The notes beneath the pieces were generated by a model, which did no database searches, was not told the origin of the DNA, and saw nothing but the letters and a program-made list of their open reading frames with translations. A stretch of DNA of 64,000 nucleotides. It comes from Zoroaster sp. YZ-2022. Lineage: Eukaryota; Echinodermata; Asteroidea; Forcipulatida; Zoroasteridae. This document shows, one piece after another, positions 57,084-64,000 of this stretch. The stretch lies in contig CM055831.1 of the NCBI GenBank assembly GCA_029582265.1, forward strand, positions 22,830,682 through 22,894,681. The letters run 5' to 3'. Made by a program: the position numbers and the translations under genes. How positions within the stretch are numbered: position 1 is the first letter of the stretch; each line of letters starts with the position of its first letter.

Positions 57084-58430
57084 CTGTATAAAATAGGCTT
57101 TCCTTATAAAACAACGGAACCATGTTAAACTCATCATCAGCTTGCATCTTCAACAATATTAATACTGTATAACATAGGCTTTCCTTTCTTTGTCAGCCAT
57201 GTCATCTACTTGGATTGATAACATAAATAAATAATAAATAAATATCGAAACCGCAATTTTAAAACTTTACAAACTTCAATTGCTATTATCTCGCAACGCG
57301 ATTTTACCAGTACATGGACGAATATATGACTTCGTTAAAACTGCAACGAAATATTGACGCTTCGCCGTATCATATTATATCGTTCATGATTATCATGAAT
57401 ACATCGGCAAAGTGACTCTCTTACCAATTAGTGAACCGCTTTTATACCTTTAAAAATCTGAAGTTTCCTTTAGGAAACTGAAGTTAAACAAAGTTTAACA
57501 AAGCGTCAATTAAGTTGCACAAATTTCACAAATGCCTGCCCAATAATGAATTTGAATGACCAAACACGCGCCGCGAAAAGCTCCTGCGAATTTGAATGCT
57601 GTTCGAGTGGATTGTTAAGTTGGATGTTTTTTTTAAAATCGCATGGCGCAAGAGTACTATTGCCTACTCATCAAACGAAATTGAATGATGATTTTGAGCA
57701 ACATTCACTTTTGCGCGAAAGAGAATGACGCGGTGTTTAAATTGGCTGCTCATTTTCCAAAATTGACCTGGAAAACCTTTTTAGATTTTTTGGTTTCCTG
57801 TGATAGAACAGTGTACATTAATGCCCAGCGCACTTTGATCTTTCTCAGTAAGCGCATTCCTCCACGTTTACCTGTGTAATGTACGACTGTTTTAATCTAA
57901 ACAAATAATTTATTAGGGTAAGGCGTAAGCCAAATTGCATGGAAATATCTAAGGCCACAAAAAGTATCTAGTTTCTCGTCATCGGTCGGCTTCAAAATCG
58001 GTGCGGTGACGCGCTTTTATTTCTGCCATCTTTTTTTATCAACAGGGAAATACGTGATAACAGAGAGGCCTCGCAAATCGGGTAAACGTTCATACCCCTG
58101 TGTGAAAAAGTCGTTTAAAGCACAGCACGGCAGAATTCCAATCTATACAGCAATTCTGGCTGCAATTGGACATCGTTTCATAGAAAAAAAAGAAAATTAA
58201 AAATGCCGACGCGCGGGTCTGAGGCAACGCGCGCGGAGACCATAAACAGGAGACATTTTTGGCCTAACTAGCTATTATAAAGACTGTTTCCGATGACACC
58301 ATGTGAAATTCTCTTTTGAGTAGTAAATAGTTCTGAAAAGAACTAGTGGTTACCTATTGTTTGTATGCTGCACGTGATAGTTATCATGGGTTTTGTGTGA
58401 ATTTATTTTGAATTATTTTGGCATATTATA

Positions 58431-58669
58431 CAGTATGTCCCCAAAAAAGTGTCACTCTAACTATTTCTGAAAATATACCAAAACCCCGAAATACATTTTG
58501 GAACTTTTTCAATTGCACAGATACTCCTAATCCTTGGCCTAAACACCTGTGAGTTTTATGTAATTTCTCACATAAAGGATTAGGAGTATCTGTGCAATTG
58601 AAAAAGTTCCAAAATTTATTTCGTGGTTTTCATATTTTCAGAAATAGTTAGTGACACAGGGACATACTG
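58431..58669. mobile_element. mariner/Tc1-type MITE, palindromic
   Basis: Ends CAGTATGTCCC and GGGACATACTG at TA; sister modules read GCATATATACACGTCG uninterrupted (2175). The element folds almost completely: AGGATTAGGAGTATCTGTGC near the right pairs with its complement near 58515, with further pairing of CCAAAA and CAGAAATAGTTAGTG segments. No ORF. Confidence 0.85.
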
Positions 58670-59267
58670 CTATACACGTCGTGTGCTTAAAAAATGTGGC
58701 AAACATCACACCAACGTGCATTGACATTATGTATCTAGGCCTACGTATGCAATTTTGGTTTTTCATTTTCTGTAAAGAAACGAGTGTGGATTGACTAGTT
58801 TTTATTCAGAATAAAGGCTATATAGAATTTAGTGCATGATACAAATATGGATAATGCCTATATCACACATAGAGGATTTGATGGGTGTACTCTGCGATAC
58901 TAAACGGCTAAATTAGGAGCCGTAACTGATTTTCTTTTACAATTTGAATTTTCAGAGTGGGGGGCTTAGGGGCACAGCCAACTTGGCACGTGACCAGAAC
59001 TGTTTAATACATGATAGCTATGCTTATATGACTACATTTCTGTTCAATAAATATTTTGTTGAGAGAAGTTTCCAACCATATGACTACTTTTTACAGACTG
59101 ATCTGTGCGAACACGGAAACAAACTGTGCAGGTCATTAGCAGTACAGTGTAATTCGCCTTTTCGAAGTCTGAAAGACACAAAAGGAGGGCGATTGTCAGA
59201 GGGAGTATTTATTGAGTAAATACACAAAGGTTCACCCAATCTAAACAGCGCCCTCCTAGATATTGTA

Positions 59268-59505
59268 TCCACCATATCTCAAAAAGGTTCACGCATTCAG
59301 CATTTACTACATGTACTGTACATGTATGATCACGGTGTGAATTGGAAACACAGCGTCCTCCTACCCACCATACCTCAAAAAGGCTCAAGTAATCGACATG
59401 TACTACACATACTGTACGTGTACATGTATGATCACGGTGTGAATTGGAAACACAGCGTCCTCCTATCCACCATACCTCAACAAGTCTCAAGCTGTCGGCA
59501 TTTCA
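59268..59505. repeat. 96-bp tandem repeat, about 2.4 copies
   Basis: Unit starts at 59268, 59364 and 59466 (96 and 102 bases apart). Confidence 0.85.
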
Positions 59506-60400
59506 AATAATCCACAAGAAAGAGCTGACTATTTTCTTCGAAATGCAGATCCTTAATTAAGATAATTAAACAAATCATCGCAGTTTTCACAAAGTGACCG
59601 AGTGCAGCCTTGTGCATGTATTACTGCATGTGTATTTCATGCGAACGGCATAATTATAAGTTTTCACGAAGTTGACGCGTGTATGTCCCTATACTAATGA
59701 CCGGGAAACATCACTTCGTTGCTTGTTTACAATTATTTTCCTCAAACAAAAATCATACAGTTACGTGTCATTCGAGATTTCAGCTTTCTAACAAAGTAAA
59801 AATTAATGACCTTCGAAAACGGGATTTTAAAACATTACTTTACCGCGATTTTACCAGTACGTGGACGAATATATGACTTCGTTAAAACTGCAACGAAATA
59901 TTGGCGCTTCGCCGTATCATATTATATCGTTCATGATTATGTCTCGGATAGATATTCAATATTTATACGCATAGACATGATATAAACCGTCATTTATAAT
60001 CACCGAGCCTACACAGGGACCTTGGTATTTATATTGATAGGTCCTCGTGACGTTATGTACACAGTGAGCCAAAGTAACATTAATTTGACGTCTGATATTG
60101 CGTTGTGATAAAAAGGTTTAAAGCTACGTACTGCATTTTGTCAGTTTGGTGATGCAACTGCTTTTTATAAGTTTGTTCATGACTTGAGGATGAAAGATAT
60201 ATTTTTAGAATATGATTTTGGTTATGATTTAAATATTCTTAATTGTTAAAAACAAAATTAACAAACAGCAACAACAACACAATCTGATCAATCTTGTACC
60301 CTGTCTCTTGTTTAGCTTACACACTGCAAGAGTGGCAGAGTACGCACGTCTCCTGACCATTCAAGTGTTTTCAGTAAAAAGTTTGCTTTTTCCCTGCCAA

Positions 60401-60430
60401 CATGGAGCAGGTTCAAATCCCGTCGTGGCG
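60401..60430 (+). repeat. tRNA-like fragment, B-box half only
   Basis: GCAGGTTCAAATCCCGTCG after CCAACATGGA, the same truncation as at 29588. Confidence 0.5.
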
Positions 60431-61066
60431 GCATAGGTCACCTGACATCAGCCGAATCACCTTGGCGAGAATACATTTGCTATTGATGGTTGTAGACACC
60501 AAACGGCGCAAACAACGACATTAACATTTCAAGTTTTGAAAAAATAATATTGAAATTATGAAATATAAGAACCTTACAAATTTACAAAGAATACAAGCGA
60601 TAAGAACTGTTATGATTGTGGTCTTTGTCGCATGACATACTTTGGGAGACGATTTTGGTTTTCTTTTGCTCATTTCAGATAAAATGGTGATTGTCGGAAG
60701 AAGCCTATACTGGTGAATGACGTACCGTCAATAAGCATTATGATTGTGATGATATCGGTTGCTTCGTGATGAAATTAAACTTGATTTGCTTAACCGTTTG
60801 TGGCTCAGGTAAAGACAGCAGAGGCTGTCCAACCTGTCACTTCTTATGAAGGTCGATGGCGTGGTTGCTAAGTGCCGAATTGAGACTAGCTTTGTTTACA
60901 CAACAAAGCTGCAGTTTGAACAGATGAGACGCGAGGTTGCAGTTGGAGGGTACAGGTGATTGTTTTATAGTCAACTCGACTCTTAACCCTGCACCGTTGG
61001 CATCTATAGGCGTAATTGAAGTCCTTCCAGCGGATTTTCAGTGGCCACATTGCACGTTATAAGTCA

Positions 61067-61268
61067 ACATGTACTATAAAACATCAGTGCACGTTAAAGA
61101 AGCCATAATGACACTTATCGTGCAAGATTAGGGGTTTAACCCGTTGTCTCTGGTATGTATTGACCCCAGTGAACCTCATGGAAGAACAGAGGATTACTTG
61201 TATTATCCACTGAATGAGTTAGGTACGCAGGTTAAAGAAGAAATAAACAAACAAACAAACAAACAAAC
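61067..61268 (+). mobile_element. SINE-like insertion with (CAAA)n tail
   Basis: Sister of 30285-30476 with a longer tail (about six CAAA units) and small differences. It sits in the same place of the class B flank, so it was present before that flank duplicated. Confidence 0.65.
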
Positions 61269-61355
61269 CTGTTGATTTCACTGATGGGCAAGCCGAGTTG
61301 TTGCATTCCGGTCGAGTAAAGAAAAATGGGCCAGGTTGTCTGTGACTGGAGAAAA

Positions 61356-61446
61356 TGGTGACGACGTTATAGATAAGATATATACTTGAGGAGAATTGGA
61401 TTTCTGTTAACCTCTGATTATTCCTCGTGGAAGAAAACTCTTCGTC
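61356..61446 (+). promoter_or_regulatory. Class B receptor 5' flank / 5' UTR
   Basis: TATAGATAAGATATATAC then CTTGAGGAGAATTGGATTTC and GTGGAAGAAAACTCTTCGTC directly before ATG, as upstream of 30661. Confidence 0.5.
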
Positions 61447-62430
61447 ATGTTACCAGTTAATAACGACACTTTCCTAGAGCTGCCGGACGGTACCGACCGA
61501 CTAAGCCCGGCTTTGATTGCGCTCCGGACCGCGTACATAGCTGTGTCAAGTCTCGCTATCATCTGCGTGAACGTACTGACTCTCGCTGTTATGTGGAAGG
61601 TACGTGGGGAGTTCCCACCCGGCTCGACCAAGCTTGTTATGTCCTCCCTTGCCCTGTCAGACCTTGGAATGGGGATAATGACTACCTTTTTAATTCCAAT
61701 ATCGGCTATGGATAGATGGCCATTTGATACCATGTGGCCATGCACACTGATGTACTTCATAGGAGGTGTTCTGTGTGTTATCTCAATCCTTAACCTCATA
61801 CTTCTCTCATTTGATCGTTTGATAGCAATAACCAAACCTTTACTCTACTCAACCCTCTTGCCACAGAGACGCATGTTGTATATGACCGTATTCCAATGGG
61901 TAAGTTCTACCATTGTTGCAGCGGTAGCAATGGGCACAGTGCAACCAGTGGTGCGGTACAATCAGGCCGCCGTCTTGTGTTTGTTGGAGAACAACAAAGA
62001 TAATTTATCGATAGATGTGACCTATTTTTGCATCATGTTTCTTCTCCCCGTGACGATTATACTTGGTATCTACATAAAACTCATCCACACCAGCCACACC
62101 CAAGCCATGAAAATTAACACCGTGAACGTACCATCAAATCGCTCCCCAGAGGGAATTAAAAACGTCGGTAAAGCTGGAAGTGGGAAAGCAGTCAAACTGT
62201 TATGCGTGATTGTTACGGTATACACCGTTAGCTGGTTGCCATTTTTCTCTTTGCGGATTTATGGCGATCTTAATCCAGATAGAATTCCGCCATGGCTAGA
62301 ATTTATCTTCGCGTGGCTAGCCATAAACAACAGTTGGTGGAATTTCATCATATACGTTGGAATGAACAAAACATTCAGAAAGCTATCTTTTGAAATATTA
62401 AAAGACGTAATTAAGCAATGCAGAAGATAA
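61447..62430 (+). CDS. Rhodopsin-like GPCR, intact (327 aa)
   Basis: Full-length paralogue, three residues shorter than 9778 because a 9-base deletion removes Ser-Ser-Pro in the extracellular N-terminus (FLELPDGTD). All class A landmarks are present: Asn 1.50, LALSD, Cys 3.25, DRL, Trp 4.50, ECL2 Cys, Pro 5.50, SWLPF, NFIIY, and tail QCRR. Distinct pocket residues: YFIGGVLCV (TM3, with Gly at 3.32), AAVAMGT (TM4), VTYFCIM (TM5), PFFS (TM6), and AWLAINNSWW (TM7), the last shared with the partial copy at the left edge. Class B 5' flank. Ligand unknown. Confidence 0.93.
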   Translation: MLPVNNDTFLELPDGTDRLSPALIALRTAYIAVSSLAIICVNVLTLAVMWKVRGEFPPGSTKLVMSSLALSDLGMGIMTTFLIPISAMDRWPFDTMWPCTLMYFIGGVLCVISILNLILLSFDRLIAITKPLLYSTLLPQRRMLYMTVFQWVSSTIVAAVAMGTVQPVVRYNQAAVLCLLENNKDNLSIDVTYFCIMFLLPVTIILGIYIKLIHTSHTQAMKINTVNVPSNRSPEGIKNVGKAGSGKAVKLLCVIVTVYTVSWLPFFSLRIYGDLNPDRIPPWLEFIFAWLAINNSWWNFIIYVGMNKTFRKLSFEILKDVIKQCRR

Positions 62431-64000
62431 CATTTTTGACAATACAAATACAGAAACAGAATGAACCCAAAAATATATTGATGATTTTTGGTCAGTTTTC
62501 AGTTTCTAAAATGAAGCAGTGATAAGAGATCAGAAAAATTGTTTCTGCTCCCTTTGTCACTTTATTGATAACGGAAACAATATTAACTTATGTCCCCCGG
62601 CATACTGTATACAAAACATTAAAGGTAAGGTACAACATTGGTATTTCTCAAACATTATAAACGATCACAGGTTTACATAAAACTATTATTCCAGTGATTT
62701 TATTTTATTTAAGAAAACCAAAATTGTATTTCGAAAAGTTACCATCCGAAATTCTTTAGGAAAAAAACGTTTATCATGAAACTTAATTTGTGTAAATATT
62801 GAGATATCAAACATCACTTGAAATACTTACGTCTGAAGAAGAGCTGTCATTTAAAGATGCATCGCTTGTGTTTTACCGGCAATTTCCGGCAATTATGGTT
62901 TCTTGTTAAAAGTAAATCAAATTCAGAATTTTTCTGCTGATATCTCAAAATATCATATTTTATGGTTGCTTGTCATAGACCAGTGTACATTAATGCCCGA
63001 CGCACTTTGACCTTTGGGGCTCTTTAGTAAACATGTGGTGTTATTGGTCACATTGTCTGTAGTTTCCATTAGACATATACATAGCTTCGCTTCACACGCA
63101 TTATTAGCATATTTCTATAGATTTATTGATATTTCAATCAAAATAAACCACAAGATTTTAATTCATCTTTCTCAGTAAGCACATCCCTCCACGTTTACCT
63201 GTGTAATGTATGATTGTTTAATCTAAACAAATAACGTATAGGTGTTGGCCAAACTGCATGGAAATATCTAACTAGCTATTGTTTAAGTAAAGACTGTTTG
63301 CGATGACACCATGTGAATTCTCTTTTGAGTATAGTAAATAGTTCTGAAAAGAACTGGTGGTTAGCTATTGTTTGCGAGCTATTGCACAATGACTTTGTGC
63401 CCGACGCGGTTGACGCTGGGCGTATGCGTAAAAACATGTATAGGCCTATACTGTGCATGACTGTGGGTGAACGCGTAGTGAAAATCACTTGCTTTAAAAA
63501 CCTTAATTAACGAGAACAACATAGCATAAATACCAATTGTTTACCTTCAATCGCCTCAATCAGTTGACGAAACTCCCACTGCTGCAATATTATTCGCCTT
63601 TGTGTTCTCCATTTTAGAATAACTAACGAGTATAGCAATTAACGAGAAGAACAATATAGCATAAATACCAATTGTTTATCTTCAGTTGCCTGAATCAGTT
63701 GACGAAACTTATATTGTTTACAGGCAGCGTCTAAATCAGAACAACCTGAAATCTCCAACAACATGCAAGTTCTATTTGAATTTCGTTGTTATTTAGTGCA
63801 AATGGGTATATCTATAGACCATGTGACTTGTTTACACTTTGCGTGACCTTAAGAATACCAGGGTGATTTCCTACCGGGAAAAAAGTTTGGTTTATGGTTT
63901 CCTGTCAGTGTTAAAAATAAATCAATTTAAGATTTTTTTCTGCTGATATCTCCAAATATCAAATATTATGGTTTCTTGTCATAGACCAGTGTAGCCTACA
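62431..64000. other. Receptor 3' flank module to window end
   Basis: No gene. 3' UTR-like block, TCATAGACCAGTGTACATTAA (62973), CTCAGTAAGCACATCCC (63171), hairpin 63339, 135-bp repeat units (63505-63715), then a copy of 43250-43520 that runs off the window. Confidence 0.55.

Larger units (their letters stand above)
57084..61066. other. Rearranged repeat modules before the last receptor
   Basis: No gene. 57245-57395 matches 28965-29110, but is followed by 57400-57970, which matches 28090-28500; the order is therefore reversed relative to 28-29 kb. Hairpin 58328, mariner-like MITE 58431, GGGGCACAGCC block 58969, 96-bp units 59268, shortened TCACGAAGTGA cluster, CACAGGGACC 60012, tRNA-like half 60401, TAACCGTTTGTGGCTCAGG 60790. 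Confidence 0.5.

Overview
KIND OF DNA. This is AT-rich animal nuclear DNA dominated by one family of single-exon rhodopsin-like (class A) seven-transmembrane receptors, all on the + strand except inside an inverted duplication. Between the receptors lie SINEs, MITEs, 3' ends of non-LTR retrotransposons, minisatellites and duplicated non-coding blocks. tRNA-Leu-derived SINEs and lineage-specific tandem single-exon receptors fit a marine invertebrate deuterostome, most likely an echinoderm (sea urchin or starfish type). That placement rests on family resemblance only. No housekeeping gene was recognised. LAYOUT. 0-0.45 kb: C-terminal half of a receptor cut by the window edge. 0.45-9.7 kb: receptor 3' flank, repeat module, a piggyBac-like relic, a SINE and a LINE 3' end. 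9.78-10.77 kb: intact receptor. 10.8-14.4 kb: repeat module. 14.45-22.32 kb: an inverted duplication with two arms of about 3.9 kb around a 75-bp AT-rich spacer; each arm carries an N-terminal receptor fragment, and the right arm is fused to a broken C-terminal receptor fragment. 22.6-26.2 kb: three insertions. 26.26-27.40 kb: 22-copy minisatellite. 30.66-31.43 kb: receptor ORF with an exact in-frame 228-bp deletion that removes TM5. 39.46-40.45 kb: intact receptor. 46.55-47.51 kb: nearly intact receptor with a changed C-tail. 51.6 kb: another N-terminal receptor fragment. 52.55-53.48 kb: TTAA-flanked inverted-repeat transposon. 56.5 kb: second LINE 3' end. 61.45-62.43 kb: intact receptor. 62.4-64 kb: 3' flank module. 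HOW IT FITS TOGETHER. The window is a birth-and-death array. A receptor plus several kb of flank has been duplicated repeatedly, and copies then diverged, lost segments at short microhomologies, were inverted, or were hit by transposons. Two classes of 5' flank exist: class A (9.8, 39.5, 46.5 kb) and class B (30.7, 61.4 kb and the fragments). Among the receptor proteins, differences concentrate in the outer halves of TM3, TM4, TM5, TM6 and TM7, where class A receptors bind ligand, while the G-protein side is almost constant. This suggests a diversifying chemoreceptor family. The second theme is RNA-level structure: seven copies of a sequence with a complete small hammerhead ribozyme core (CTGAGGA, stem II, GAAACGTC), of the kind known from Penelope-like retroelements, each next to a hairpin that recurs about 22 times in the window.
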